Shown here in pieces: positions 20,297 through 31,423 of a stretch of 64,000 bases of DNA. The stretch comes from Canna indica (lineage: Eukaryota; Streptophyta; Magnoliopsida; Zingiberales; Cannaceae), in contig CP136895.1 of NCBI GenBank assembly GCA_034359265.1, forward strand, positions 45,960,001-46,024,000, written 5' to 3'. How positions within the stretch are numbered: position 1 is the stretch's first letter; each line of letters begins with the position of its first letter. The translations under genes and the position numbers were made by a program. The notes beneath the pieces are model-generated. The model was given only the letters and a program-made list of their open reading frames with translations, did no database searches and was not told where the DNA came from.

Positions 20297-21217
20297 TTCT
20301 CGGTCGCAATTAAGGATAGGGGCTCGGCCTCTATCCATTTGGTGAAGTAGTCGATCGCTACCACCATATTTTATCTGCCCTGGTGCTTGAGGGAAAGGGC
20401 TAAGGAGGTCGATGCCCCACTTGTGGAACGACCACCTGACTTCTGAGCTATGCAGCGGCTCGGGTTATTGTTGTGAGATTTTGGAGAATCTCTAGCATTT
20501 ATCGAACCTTTTGACATAAAGGCTACAATATGTCTTCATGGTTGGCCAGAAGTACCCGGCCCGGGGGATCTTGGTTGCCAAGGATCTCCCTCCGATGTGA
20601 TTACCGCAGATACCGTCAAAGTCTTCCATCATTATAGTATTTATTCGTGGTTGGCTGATGCATTTGAGTAGCAGCCGATCGAGAATATCCTCTCTTGCAG
20701 AGTTGATCATCGAGGAGGATGTAGTAACTTGCTATCCTCCTGAATTTGCTTGGGTTGGATGTATGCTCTAGAATTTCCTCTCGTTTGAGGTAGACTATGT
20801 ATGGGGTCCTCCAGTTTGTGCCTTGTTCGACTGTTCGGACCCCGATCAAGGTATCTCCCGGTTGGATGGTCAGTTGTTCGAGGATTTGTCTATTATTTTG
20901 AGGTTTCTTGGGGCTGACGAGCTGGGATAACAGGTCTACTCGGGTATTTTCCTCCCGAGGTATGTTCTGAATCACACAATTGTCGAAGTCAATGATTAAA
21001 GAATGTACTATTGAGAGGTACCTTTCGAAGGAGGGGTCCCTTGCTTGGCAGGTATCGTTGACTTATCCTACAAAAAAGCTGTGAGTTACTTTTCACGATC
21101 GCGGTCCGGGCTTTCACATCTCGGGCAAGCTTCAGCCCGACGATCAGGGCTTCGTACTCTGCTTGATTATTGCTAGCTTTGAATTGGAACTAAAGGGATT
21201 GCTCTAGGGTGATTCTA
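20297..21217 (-). pseudogene. Ty3/gypsy (Tat-type) RNase H and integrase core
   Basis: Reading the minus strand from 21217: RNase H text 'NNQAEYEALIVGLKLARDVKAR' and 'VKSDSQLFVG', then 'IQNIPREENTRVDLLSQL' of the RNase H-integrase linker, then zinc-finger and core text 'GICGNHIGGRSLATKI', 'RAGYFWPTM' and 'WGIDLLSPFPQAPGQ'. These hallmarks give the order RNase H, HHCC zinc finger and D,D,E core start. Stops and shifts are frequent. It is cut on the right by 21223-25428 and on the left by the solo LTR at 18612. Confidence 0.92.
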
Positions 21218-21222
21218 GAATT

Positions 21223-22562
21223 TGTTGGACTAAGGTTTTCAACCTTGGTCTTAATCTCAATTTTGATGATAACAAACATGGAACTAATATTTGAGCAATA
21301 AATATTTTCAGGTTCCATATTGGTTTGCATGCGACGTCCCCGATCGAGAAAATCATAAAAAATCAATAATCGGAGGCTTCGGAGTCAAGAATGTCAAAAT
21401 TAGTTTAGGACTTAATTTCTTTTATTGTAAATGTTCCTAAGCCTTAGTTTGATGTTCTCACTGAGTTCGCAATTAAAAAAAATGAAATCCGAACCCCGAA
21501 AACTTGAAAACTAGAAAAATCAAAAAACGACCCTGAAAATTTCTAAAGTATAGGGGGCTCCTTGGAGGGCTACATAATTTAGATAATTTCTTACCATCAA
21601 AAGTACCAATAATTATTCCTTAGGTAAAAACAAATTAAAGACATATTTTAAAAGAATTTTTGGAAATCGTTAACCTAAAAAAATATAGCTTGAAAGACTA
21701 GAAACCTCCAAACTATAAAGAATTCCTAAAAATGCCCCCAACCAATTTTTAAAAACTACCCAGAATTCTCAGAATACCCCCAAACGGCTCCTCTTCAAAT
21801 TAGATAAGGTTTGAACGGCTCTTTGCTTCCATACCCCAATACCAAGTCTATAGATACACCAAAAACTCTCTTCCTAAGGCTCCCAACTATTCCATTGAGC
21901 TATATAACATTCTCTTGAGCCTTAAAGAGTGATTCTAAAGTGCAAATCCAACTTTTCATCTCTCATTGTCTTCCTTCACTCTCAAGCCCTCAAATTTGGT
22001 GTGGAAATCATCCTAAGGCTTGGAGTTCTAGGGGACATCAAGGAGAAGCTTCAACTAGTGTTTGTGATTTACTTAAGCTTTTCTCCTTGCATTTTATACT
22101 TGTTGTTTGTTGTTTTTATTTCAACTCAAAATCGGTTTATAACAAGGTGTGGGTGACACACCTTGGGTTTGACTTGTGTGTAACTTTTAGAGTTCCTTAG
22201 ATTTGAGGTAGAGGCATTCTCATTGTGGAGAGATAAGCCCTTGGTTGACCCTCATTTGTAGAAGAGAAAAGTTAATACAAGTAGTTGTGAAATCCTCGGT
22301 GGTGAACCAAGGTAGTGGAGTAGGGAAGGTTCCCAAACCACTCTAAATATCTTGTTAGCATTGTTTCATTAATATTTTGAATTGCTTGTCTCATTACTTG
22401 TTCTCATTCCCATTATAAAGCATAATCATATCAAACATTATTCATAACTTAGAAACCTAGAGTGGAACTTGAATTAGTTGTGATCAAACTAGAATTGAAG
22501 TCAATCACCTTAGACTCATACAATTCCACCCCCCCCCCTCTAGTTTGCCTTAGCACCTTTTA
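21223..22562 (+). mobile_element. LTR type D of a SIRE-like copia element (5' LTR)
   Basis: Begins TGTTGGACTAAGG, shares the first ~90 bp (TTGATGATAACAAACATGGAAC) with type A and B LTRs, then differs through U3. In R/U5 it carries a hairpin, CCTCGG/CCAAGG (22294-22312), followed by TAGTGGAGTAGGG ... ACCACTCTAAAT, the same layout as other LTRs here. It ends before the primer-binding site at 22563. The terminal dinucleotide is TA rather than CA. No GGTCGACC arrays are seen in its U3. Confidence 0.82.
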
Positions 22563-22575
22563 TTTGGTATCAGAG
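22563..22575 (+). other. Primer-binding site of the type D copia element
   Basis: TTTGGTATCAGAG directly after the LTR, complementary to initiator-Met tRNA 3' end as in Ty1/copia SIRE-type elements. Confidence 0.8.
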
Positions 22576-22617
22576 GGAGGTTGTAGTTTGTGATCTAATA
22601 AATCCCAACTACACAAA

Positions 22618-22692
22618 ATGAATTTCAATATCGTTTTGGCACAAGGTAGTTCCATCACTTGCCCACCTTTGTTTGATGGTAACAGAGCGGTG
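22618..22692 (+). pseudogene. Start of SIRE-like gag, truncated
   Basis: Twenty-five codons from ATG at 22618, with 'GSSITCPPLFDGN', the usual opening of SIRE-type gag (PPLFDG motif). The frame then meets R/U5 sequence of a type A LTR, so the rest of the element is gone. A breakpoint of recombination lies at about 22692. Confidence 0.75.
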
Positions 22693-25428
22693 TTCATTTA
22701 TTGTTTACTCGATTGTGTAAACCTAGTGTGCTAGGTTATTTGAGTTGGTGGTTACCTTGGTGTTAAGGCTTAAATCCACCGGTGTAAGTGTAAGACCTGG
22801 AAAAAGTTTCCTAATATAAAAATCTATTTTGGTGTTGCGCGTTGGACCCGGGGGTAGTCGAGTCGAGCCTCAGGATCGCCTCGAGTGAAAAGGTATGACT
22901 CGGCTAATGAATCATGAAGACTATTTGGATAATTAACTTTCCTTTTATAAAATCATACCTTAAATTAAGTCAACTCGAGTCATATTATGGGTTGGGTCGG
23001 AACCCGAGTCGAGTTCGGGTTTAGTCGAGTTCCGAGTATGACTTAAGAGAGCCTCGAAACTATCTTTGGAAAGATGATTGAGGGGATAAACCCCCCCCCG
23101 CCCCGCCCCCCCATATGGTAGCCGTGCGACTCTTGAGTCGCACAAGGCTGCAAGGGAGAAAGAGGAGAAGGAGCAAGGAGGGGGCTTGGGGCTTGGATCA
23201 ATGCGAAACTCGCGTCGTCGCCGGAAATTCTCAAGTCGTCATCACCCGATCCTTATTTCTTGGCGATCTAGGTGAGTGGTTAAGGCTTTAAAAGTTTGGG
23301 GGAGGCAGATGGCCGAACCCTAGATGATAGGTCGAGTTCTCGTGATTTTTCCTGACGATCCTTGATTTCAACGATATGTACTCACTGTTTTATGATGTTT
23401 CTTGTCAGACCTCACTATTTTAATCGCCGATCTATGTATTTCTGGGGCTGCCGAGTCATGGGAAAAGGGGAAAGGTCATGCCAAAATTTTCCCCGATTCC
23501 CCTGACGGCAAGAAGGCCCTTAGATGCCCTTATACCGCTGTTTTGATGTAGTCCATTGAACTCCTAACATAATATGAAGCATGTCCCCTTTAAAGCCCCT
23601 TGAAGTGGCCGAATGAATCCTAAGATTCATGGAGAGGGTTCGGCCAAGGGTGAGGGGAAGGGTAAGTTGATCCTTGGTATTTAAGAAGTATGTGGAATTG
23701 AAGAGACAAGGTATAGCTAAAGTCTCTTCCATCTTTCCCTACCCAAGGACCTTGGCCGAGCAAGCTTTCCCTTGCTCATGGTTCGGCAAAGGTTGGGAAG
23801 AGGAGGAGAGACTTGCCTTAGATGGAAAATTCATGATCTTAGGGATCACACATAGGGATATGACAATACTTAGGAAGAACATCAAACTTACGAAGTAGCT
23901 TAATTGATTTGAATTGTAGAAATGCTAGATTGTAACCATACTTAGCATTTGATCCTTAAACTTGGATGTTGACAGTGTTACCATGTTTTATAATTCATAC
24001 ATGTTATTTAAATTTATTACTACCTTGCCATGCTAGATAGTTGCTCCTTATTATGCTGATATTCCTAAGGTAGTATAAAAATTGTTAGGTATGTGCATTA
24101 TGGTTATATATGATGAATGATGTAATATTTGAGCATTTTTCTTTAAATTATGTATGCTGTCGTAAATGTTCTTGGATGGTATTCCAAGGTTGACTCATGG
24201 AAATTCTCACCTAAGACAGTGTAGAAGGCTAGTTAACATGTAAGGTGCCACTAGATGTTCATAGCACATTTATGGAAACTTAGATATGAGACGATAACAC
24301 TTCTATGACTGCTTGTATATTTTTGGAAACTTAGATATTGTAGGTGCACATATACTAAAAGGGGGCAGCATGAACTGTTGACCTAGTAGCCGGACATGGC
24401 TAGATACGGGTAAAGGCCCGAGGTATATATATATGGAAACCCTAGGATATTGAATGTGTAATGTGCATGAGATGGTCCGCCGAGGAGCGAGGAGGTCGGA
24501 AATGACCAATGCTCAGCTCGGCCAGTTGGGTCTAGAGGTGCGCCAGTGGGCCCGCTAGGTGCCAGACCCCAGTTGGGTGGGACTAGCTATCCTTACTCCA
24601 GACGGTGTCCAGAGACTAGTGGCCATCCTAGTCGACGGCCCAGGATTGTTTGCTTGCATCTTGAGATGATGTGGCCGATGGCCAGTATGATACTACCTGA
24701 TATGGTAGGGACGACTGTAGACGAGATATATGTTGCCATGAGTAGGTCCTAGTTATGTTGGTTTTATTTCTGAACTGACGGTTGTAATTGAAAAGAATTG
24801 TAAAACTTAATATTTGACCATTTGGATTTGACATTGATGTTTTTTCTTGTTTTGAAAAACTTATACACTGTGACTTGCAAACTTTTTATAAAGTATGTTA
24901 AGTTTCTTCGGTTGATATGTTTTGGTTTCTTGATGTCAGTGTAGACAGTAGGCTACAGGGCAGGTATGGGCCCTGGCTGGTCACACTACCCTCAGTCGGG
25001 GTGTGACAGTAAATGTAATTTACGAGGATTGGTTGAGTTGTCCTTAGGTTGAGGTGGGAGAGTGCTCTCGATAGGAAGGCGGGATATTTGCAGGTGTGGA
25101 AGTGCCTTCGATTTGAGAGCGGAGACTCTCCGATGTAAATTCCTCTTTGTAGGGAAACTAATTAATCTAGTTAAACTAGTTTGGAAATTCTAAGCGGGGT
25201 GGGTGCTTAGGTAGTAGAGTAGGCATTGGGGCCGAACCACTTCAAATAACATTGTGTTAGCATTGCTCATCTTGCTTGTGTTAATTGCTTTATTACTCGC
25301 TTCTGCATTTAGTCGTTGAATTGTGAATTGCCTAAGTAGATTAAGAAACATTTAAAATCGAATTTAGGTGAAAAGATTAGATAACACACTATTGACCCCC
25401 CCGTCTAGTGTAGGCCATTTCACCAACA
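22693..25428 (+). mobile_element. R/U5 end of a type A SIRE-like LTR, split by a solo LTR
   Basis: Segments 22693-22788 and 25014-25428 together match the second half of the 18612-20291 LTR: GTGTAAACCTAGTGTGCTAGG, then GAGGTGGGAGAGTGCTCTCG, a CTAAGC/GCTTAG hairpin (25191-25210) and the end GGCCATTTCACCAACA at 25428. The first half of the LTR is missing, and its flank does not repeat the type D flank. The composite 21223-25428 therefore arose by recombination plus deletion, which also removed gypsy DNA between RT and RNase H. Confidence 0.8.
22789..25008 (+). mobile_element. Solo LTR of the long-LTR gypsy-like family
   Basis: Begins TGTAAGACCTGG and ends GGGGTGTGACA, 2220 bp, collinear with the 9196-11734 LTR (CCCGGGGGTAGTCGAGTCGAG near the start, GGCCGAACCCTAGATGATAGG in the middle). 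It lacks a ~300-bp section present there. Target duplication GTAAG/GTAAA at 22784-22788 and 25009-25013. It is nested in a copia LTR which is nested in the gypsy element, so it is a third-level insertion. Confidence 0.92.
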
Positions 25429-26160
25429 TGAACATGACAATCATTCTTCTGGTGAGATGTTGTACTTCTTTAATGTTGCACAGTCTTCGCATTTTTCTAG
25501 GTTGGCTTCGATTCGTTGGCTTGTAAGCATGAAGCCAAGGAATTTGCAGTCGTGGACTCCAAAGGCACATTTCTCCAGATTTAGTCTTATATTGTAGCAC
25601 CTGACCTGGCTGAAGATCTCGACAAGATCGCTGCAGTGGTCTTCGTTGGCCGTTGTTTTGGCGACCATGTCGTCTACGTACGCCTCCATGTCATCTACGT
25701 ACGCCTCCATGTTTCGACCGATCTATTGCTTGAAGACTTTGTTCATCAGATGCTGGTAGGTAGCTCCTGCATTTATTAGCCCGAAGGGCATTACTTTTTA
25801 GCAAAAGTTGGCACGTTCGGTGATGAAAGTCGTCTTCTCTTCATCCTCTGAATTCATCCAGATCTGGTTGTAGGCTAAATATGCATCTATCAAGCTCACG
25901 TATTGATATCCTGAGGATTCGTCGACAAGTTTGTCTATGCTCGGCAACGGGTAGGAGTCATTTGGATATGCTTTGTTGAGGTCGGTGAAATCAGTGCACA
26001 TCTGCCATTTTCTTGAGTGTTTTTTTAGCATCACGAGATTTGCGAGCCATGTGGAGAATCTAATTTTTTTGATAAATCCTTCTTTCAATAGCTTTCTAGA
26101 TTCCTCGAGGGATGCTCGCTGGCGCTCGGTTCTGAGCTTTCTTTTCTTTTAGGCCACAGG
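25429..26160 (-). pseudogene. Ty3/gypsy (Tat-type) reverse transcriptase
   Basis: Minus strand: 'EGFIKKIRFSTWLANLVMLKKHSRKW', 'TDFTDLNKAYPNDSYPLPSIDKLVD', 'SLIDAYLAYNQI', 'DEEKTTFITE', then after a break 'EAYVDDM' with the YVDD catalytic motif, and 'LNLEKCAFGVHDCKFLGFM'. The order is the standard RT palm/fingers arrangement of plant gypsy elements. Stops are present. It is truncated at 25429 by the composite copia insertion. Quoted pieces are not contiguous. Confidence 0.92.
25669..25714 (-). repeat. 21-bp duplication over the RT catalytic motif
   Basis: The plus-strand string ACGTACGCCTCCATGTCATCT appears once and then again without the last six bases, so the minus-strand product reads EAYVDDM twice in a row. 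The repeat keeps frame. It would put two catalytic Asp-Asp pairs in tandem, surely damaging; probably slippage in a dead copy. Confidence 0.85.
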
Positions 26161-27133
26161 TTTAACCAGGGGATCGATAGCTAGTCTGTGGCAAATGACC
26201 CGGGGGTCTATCCTTGGCATGTCGGTTGGCATCGATGCGAAAAGGTTGGCATTATCCATGCAAATGTCAGCTTCCATGTAAGTTACCTGTTCGGGGGAGG
26301 CCCCGACTCATTGTACATACACGTTCCAGATCGTTAGCGAGCTGAGGTCGCTCTTGGACATCTCCTCTGGGGTCCAACTCTAAAATCTGAGGTTGGTGTT
26401 ATGTGCGAAGAACTGAAACTGCTCGTGATGACGTACTATCCGGTGTTTCCTCTAGCTCGGCTAGTCTAAGTTTTAGGCACTCATTCTAACATGCACGAGC
26501 CTCTTTCTAGTCTGCATGCACCACTCTTACATTTGTCTCATAGATAGGAAATTTGATGGCGAGATGAGTCGATACTATATACAGCTCCTAAACTGTTCAA
26601 GGATGGTCGGCCCAAGATGATGTAGTAGGGGCTTAAACATTGGACGATGAAGAATTGTACATTCACTAATTTCATTTTTGGTGGGGAGCCGAACATCGTC
26701 GCCACCCATAAGTAGCCTCTAACGTTGATTCGCTCTCCTAAAAAGCCGACAAGGTCTCTATGGTAAGGATGGAGTGAATTTTCCCTAATGTTCATCTTTT
26801 ATAGTGTTGGTTAGAATAGGACGTCAGCCGAGCTCCCTTGGTCTACCAGGACTTTCCTGACAAAAAAATCACCAGCAATTACAAAAATAACAACAAGGCG
26901 ATGCAAGTTTTTGTCAATTTCCTAGTAGTCAGTTTTATAGAAAGATATTACTAGGGTATGCGCGTGTTGCCTATGTGGGCGAGCTGCATTGTCGATTGCC
27001 ATGATTGCTTGGAGCGGTTCCATTATGTCTAAGCTCGTCTCGCCTCCTCCGGCGAGTCCGCCTGCTATGTAGTCGATGACTCTACGGATTTCAATGTTGG
27101 GTTGTTCAGTTCTGCGATCATTGTGATTGCTTG
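26160..27133 (-). pseudogene. Ty3/gypsy protease and pre-RT region
   Basis: A minus-strand piece at 26538-26795 contains 'YHRDLVGFLGERINVRGYL', 'VNVQFFIVQCLSPYYIILGRPSLN' and 'AVYSIDS', typical of the aspartic-protease tail and pre-RT segment of Tat-type gypsy polyproteins (L.GF.GE..., ILGRP.LN). Another piece (26922-27137) lies upstream. The protease active-site triad could not be identified with confidence. Frames are broken. Confidence 0.8.
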
Positions 27134-27999
27134 TCACGTCGCGGGGTGGCAGTGTCCTGCTCGGACTTTGTCATCGGCAACCGTTGTTTTGTTGGTCTTG
27201 GTTGTGGGGTCGAGGCGACCTTCTCTAATCAGGTGCTCGATTTGATCTCGGAGCACCACACACTCCTCGATGGTATATCCATAAATTTGATGGTACTCGC
27301 ATCTTTTGCTCTTGTCAACATTGGGCGAGGGTTCTGGCCTTTCTAGGCCGCTGGGAGGTCTAAGCAACTGCAAATGATAGATCTCATGGAGGATGGTCTC
27401 TCGGAGTTCTTCCATCTCTATGTGATTTGCAACATTCTCTTGGAACTAGGCCACGTCCTTCGGTTTTGCTAGGGCAATCTGGTCCATGAAGTGTTCAGGT
27501 CTCATCTTGTGCTTGATAAAAAATAGCTCGACGCATGGGTCGAGATTTGGGATCTCCATGGACGTGACCTGTAATCTCATTATGTAATCCCTAAAGGACT
27601 TGTGTTGCCCTTGCTTGACGTAGTGGAGGGCGTCCTCAGTTTTTGAGTAGATTCGGGATGAGGAGAACCGATTGGTGAAGGCGCGGGAGAGCTCCTCAAA
27701 GGTGTGTAGACCCTAGTAGAAGGGAAGAGAACGACAATAGTGCGGCCTTCTCCAAGAAGGTCAAGAAGGCTCTGCAAAGGACGAGATCGGTTTCCCACTT
27801 GAGGAGCATCATGGACCTGAACATTGTCATGTGTGTAGTCGGCCGGGTCACCCATACCGTCATAGGGCTTCAGTGTGGTCGGTAGCTTAAATCTGGGTGG
27901 AAGGCATATCGCCATGATGCGTTCGACAAAGGGTCCTGAGTCAACAGGGAGATGAGAGGTAGCCTCCATAACCCTGGTGTCCTTCTCTTCTCTCTGATG
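27134..27999 (-). pseudogene. Ty3/gypsy (Tat-type) gag, middle and C-terminal part
   Basis: Minus strand: 'PPRFKLPTTLKPYDGMGDPADYTH' opens the retrotransposon gag domain; a middle piece follows in other frames; then 'KRCEYHQIYGYTIEECVVLRDQIEHLIREGRL' (in parts) gives the zinc-finger-like C..H......EC element characteristic of plant gypsy gag. The region is frameshifted. At 27999 it is cut by the solo LTR 28004-30961 and continues at 30967. Confidence 0.9.
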
Positions 28000-28380
28000 G
28001 GGCTATAATATCCTAGATATTTTTTTTTTCTGTTGCGTGTGTTAGCTAGCCTAGCGGACTAATTCGTGGTTGAGCCGAGTCGACTCATGGTCCGGAGCGA
28101 GCATGCGAGCATGGGTAAAAAAATATAAATTTATGAAATTATGAAATTAGGTTTGAGTGATTGGAATTATTTTTAACTATTGTGGTGTTTGGATAATTAT
28201 GAATTATGTTTATGATTTAATTAAGTTATCGGGTTAGCGGGTTGGTCTTGGCTTAGGTGGATGCGGGTTGGGCTTAGGTTAGAAGGATTAGGGTTAAGGA
28301 GGAATTATAAAACCCCCTCCCCTAGGTTGTGGCTCCAAGTTTTGGAGCCACACAATTGTGAGAGGAGGAGCCGCTGCCCC

Positions 28381-28921
28381 TAGGGTTGGCAACGGATCGG
28401 ATACAGTGCAGATACTGAATTATTCGTATCCGCACCGCACCCCATATCCGCCCATCCGTATCCGCACCGTATCCGCTACGGATGTGAATATAGATATCCA
28501 TATCCGCATCGTTTTAAATATGGATATCCGCACCGCATCCGTATCCGCACCGTATTTAATAATAATATATTAAAATAATATATTTAATTAAAAAAATCAA
28601 TAAATTACCAATTCATTGATCCAAAATAAATATATAATATACTTCAAAATTCATCTTGACATGAAATTACCATAAAGCTCTTATATATATTAATAATTTA
28701 TATGGGCAAAATAGTAATTCAAAGACGCGAATAGGCGGTGCGGATACAGTGCGGATACGGTGCGGATCCACAGTCATATCTGTATCCGCACCATATCCGC
28801 GTGGATATAAATTTTCTAAATCCGTATCTGTATCCATATCCATTTTTACTTGCGGATATGGATCAGATACGGTGCAGATGCGGTTTTTAGTTAACGGATG
28901 CGGATAAAATTGCCACCCCTA
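28381..28921. mobile_element. hAT-type MITE, 541 bp, with 8-bp target duplication
   Basis: Ends TAGGGTTGGCAA (left) and TTGCCACCCCTA (right, complement TAGGGGTGGCAA) flanked by GCTGCCCC at 28373-28380 and 28922-28929. An 8-bp duplication with TAGGG-type TIRs is diagnostic of hAT. The subterminal zones are dense in TATCCGCACCG and its complement CGGTGCGGATA in both orientations; the centre is AT-rich. No transposase. Confidence 0.93.
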
Positions 28922-30070
28922 GCTGCCCCTCCTTCCTTCCTCTTCTTGGAGCCGTCGGCTTGAGTGGAGCCGCCACCCCTCTTTCTCCCTTGTTGAGTTG
29001 AGCTGCCCCCTTTGAGGCTGGATTTGGACATCGCCGCTTGGAAGTTCTTCTCTAAATTATTTTCCTAATCAAGGTGAGTGGTTTTATCCCTCCTATTCGG
29101 GTTTTCTTCGAATTTTCTTGAAGCCGCCTTGAGGATTCTTGATTTTGATAATGTCCTTTTGTGTTCTTGAGATTTTCTAGGTTTCTATGTCATGCTTAGA
29201 TCTTAAATTTTGATCTCATATCATGGAATTTATGTTAAAGGGAAGATCTGTGATTTTATAATTAAATCTTGTGAATCTTGGGTGCAAACCTCATCTTGGA
29301 GTTCTAGAGGTTTTTGATGCTAAAGAATTAATTTAATTTCCTTGATTCTTGGTTTAAGGATTCTTGATATATATGCTAGTTTTTATTGAATAAAAATTAT
29401 GATATTGTATGCATGATTGGCTTGATGACATGAATATGTGATGTTAGAAATTTAGGAATTTAATTCTATAAAATTCGGAATTTATTTCATGTTGTGCTGG
29501 AAATTTCAGATTTCTGAAATTTATGTGTTGTTTATTGAATCTAGGCTGATTTTTGATTTCTCTGTTATTATGTGATTAGATATCTGATTATAGTCATGTA
29601 ACCTATCGATTTGATCGGAAAATATAGTTTAGAAACATAGGATATACTTTGAATAGTAGATTTGGGGTATACACAGCACTTCTGGGAAAAATAAAACCCT
29701 AAAACAAAACCCTAATTGAGATGATCTAGATTTTAATTCTATAATTGAAATTGGGTCTAAGGGTGAGCATAATCTGTTATGAACCAACTTACAATGAATG
29801 CATGAAATAAAACCATGCGAGTTCATGACGTTGCGGGTCTAAGGGGTAAGGGTCGGGTTTGAGGTGTTGAGACGCTTCATAGTGAGGACACTCTTAGGAT
29901 ACCGTAGGAGAATCTTGACTTAGGTCTTGATGAGCCATATCCTTGGGAATGGCGAAGCAGCTCATTTAGGAGCCGGGTTATGGGCTACGCCCGTGTGGTT
30001 GGATGTCAATTCCCAACCTACAGGATAAGTTCGGAGGGCCTTTCCCGATTATCCTGATATGTGCGTGGTT

Positions 30071-30435
30071 ACCTTTAGGCATGGTAGGGATTCGACTCGA
30101 TGCACCTCTTGATGGTGATGTTGCCTTTGGGCATGGTAGGGATTCGACCCGATGAACCTCTTGATGGTGATGTTGCCTTTGGGCATGGTAGGGTTTCGAC
30201 CCGATGCACCTCTTGATGGTGATGTTGCCTTTAGGTATGGTAAGGATTCAACCCGATGCACCTCATTGATGGTGATATTGCCTTTGGGCATGGTAGGGCT
30301 TCGACTCGATGCACCTCTGTGATGGTGATGTTGCCTTTGGGCATGGTAGGGCTCGACCTGATGCACATGTATAGGTGACGTTGCCTTCGGGCATGGTAGG
30401 GCTTCGGCCTAATGCACCTCTTTGAAGAGATAGAT
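30071..30435. repeat. 52-bp tandem array in the solo LTR, seven units
   Basis: Units carry GCCTTTGGGCATGGTAGGG, then TCGACCCGATGCACCTC and TTGATGGTGATGTT. Unit anchors at 30071, 30123, 30175, 30227, 30280, 30333 and 30383 give spacings of 50-53 bp. The repeat explains two overlapping open frames here, which I do not call genes. Confidence 0.92.
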
Positions 30436-30966
30436 GTCGTGGGCATGGATGGCCTTTGGGCCTAGTAGCTAGTCATATTTTTGTAACGTGGCCTTTTTAG
30501 AGAGAGAATTTATTTATGTTATCTCTGTGTTTATTTGTGAGGGCGGATAAAGCCGCCCGCTGAGTTCTTTGAACTCATCCATTGTCGTGTGATTTGTGTT
30601 TTGCAGAGCCTGACCGGTGAGGTGGGTTGGATGCACTTGGCGTCGCTGGAGGGCAGAGGAGCCGTTGGATCTCATAGCAGTCCTAGTTAGGGTCGTAGTC
30701 GAGTCTTTTTGATAGTTGTCATGCACTTATATTAGCTTGATTTGGAGTTGTAGCCTGAGGGCATTTATGTTATTATTTCCGGTTTTATTTGACTAAACTT
30801 TTGAACTGTTGAACCTAATCGTATTTCCGCATTTTCTTTACTTCTGAGTTATTAATCTAAACTTGGTATTGATTCACTTTTCCTTTAAAATAAAACTTGT
30901 TATTTTTCTTTTCGCTACGTATACCTTGGCCGGTCACGGGACCTTGAGTTGGGGCGTGATAGGGGC

Positions 30967-31260
30967 GTGCGGGAGACCTCGTCCTGAAGGAAAGAAACGG
31001 GTATCCTTCTTTCTGAGTGGTTGTCTTTGTTATGATCTGAGCGATGGCACTTTTGTTCGGCCGGGTGTTGTTCCAGGCCCGCGTCAGCATCTCAACCTGT
31101 GTTGCTAACCGTCGGTTCTCCACTTGAAGGTTGTTTATTAGACGGTGGGATTCTTTTGGTGAGGGGTTGGCTGATTCCGGAGCGTCACACCTCACTATTT
31201 CAGCGTCTTCAGGTAGTGAGTGGATGTCGCTGCTAGGGTGTCGCCTGTGTGCGGTGGCGT
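30967..31260 (-). pseudogene. Ty3/gypsy gag N-terminal part
   Basis: Minus-strand frame with 'ESHRLINNLQVENRRLATQVEMLTRAWNN', a short heptad-like helix resembling the N-terminal coiled segment of Tat-type gag, followed by a basic stretch. It joins 27134-27999 across the solo LTR. The start codon region is unclear. Assignment rests mostly on position and the helix. Confidence 0.65.
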
Positions 31261-31308
31261 TCGCCTAACTCCGGGTACCAACCATTGCGTGGTAGCTAAG
31301 ATTTACTC

Positions 31309-31423
31309 GGCCCATGGTGGGAGCCAAATATTCTTGCCTGAAGTCAAAGTGATGCGATCTGGTCCAGTGTGTGTCCTAGTCATGCGCAAAATTGGCGTGC
31401 GCGCGTGGGGGGGGGTGTGCAAA
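31309..31423 (-). other. Gypsy primer-binding region and stub of its 5' LTR
   Basis: On the minus strand TATTTGGCTCCCACCATGGG (31309-31328) resembles the TTTGGCGCCCACC-type leader next to the primer-binding site of Tat/Ogre elements. A few bases upstream, at 31339, a sequence ending TTCA could be the LTR end. Only about 85-100 bp of LTR is visible before the AT-rich DNA starts at ~31440. This marks the 5' boundary of the gypsy element. Confidence 0.5.

Larger units (their letters stand above)
28004..30961 (+). mobile_element. Solo LTR of a third long-LTR family, termini mutated
   Basis: A 2958-bp insertion in gypsy gag with a perfect 5-bp target duplication GGGGC (27999-28003, 30962-30966). 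It starts TATAATATCCTAG and ends GGGGCGTGATA; the end GGCCGGTCACGGGACC...TTGGGGCGTGA resembles that of the 9196 and 22789 LTRs. If the ancestor was TG...CA, one transition at each end gives the present TA...TA. It contains a nested hAT MITE (28381-28921) and a 52-bp tandem array (30071-30435). No internal region or gene. Confidence 0.88.

Noticed and set aside
30049..30446. Two overlapping His/Pro-rich open frames
   Set aside because: Fully explained by the 52-bp tandem array in a solo LTR.
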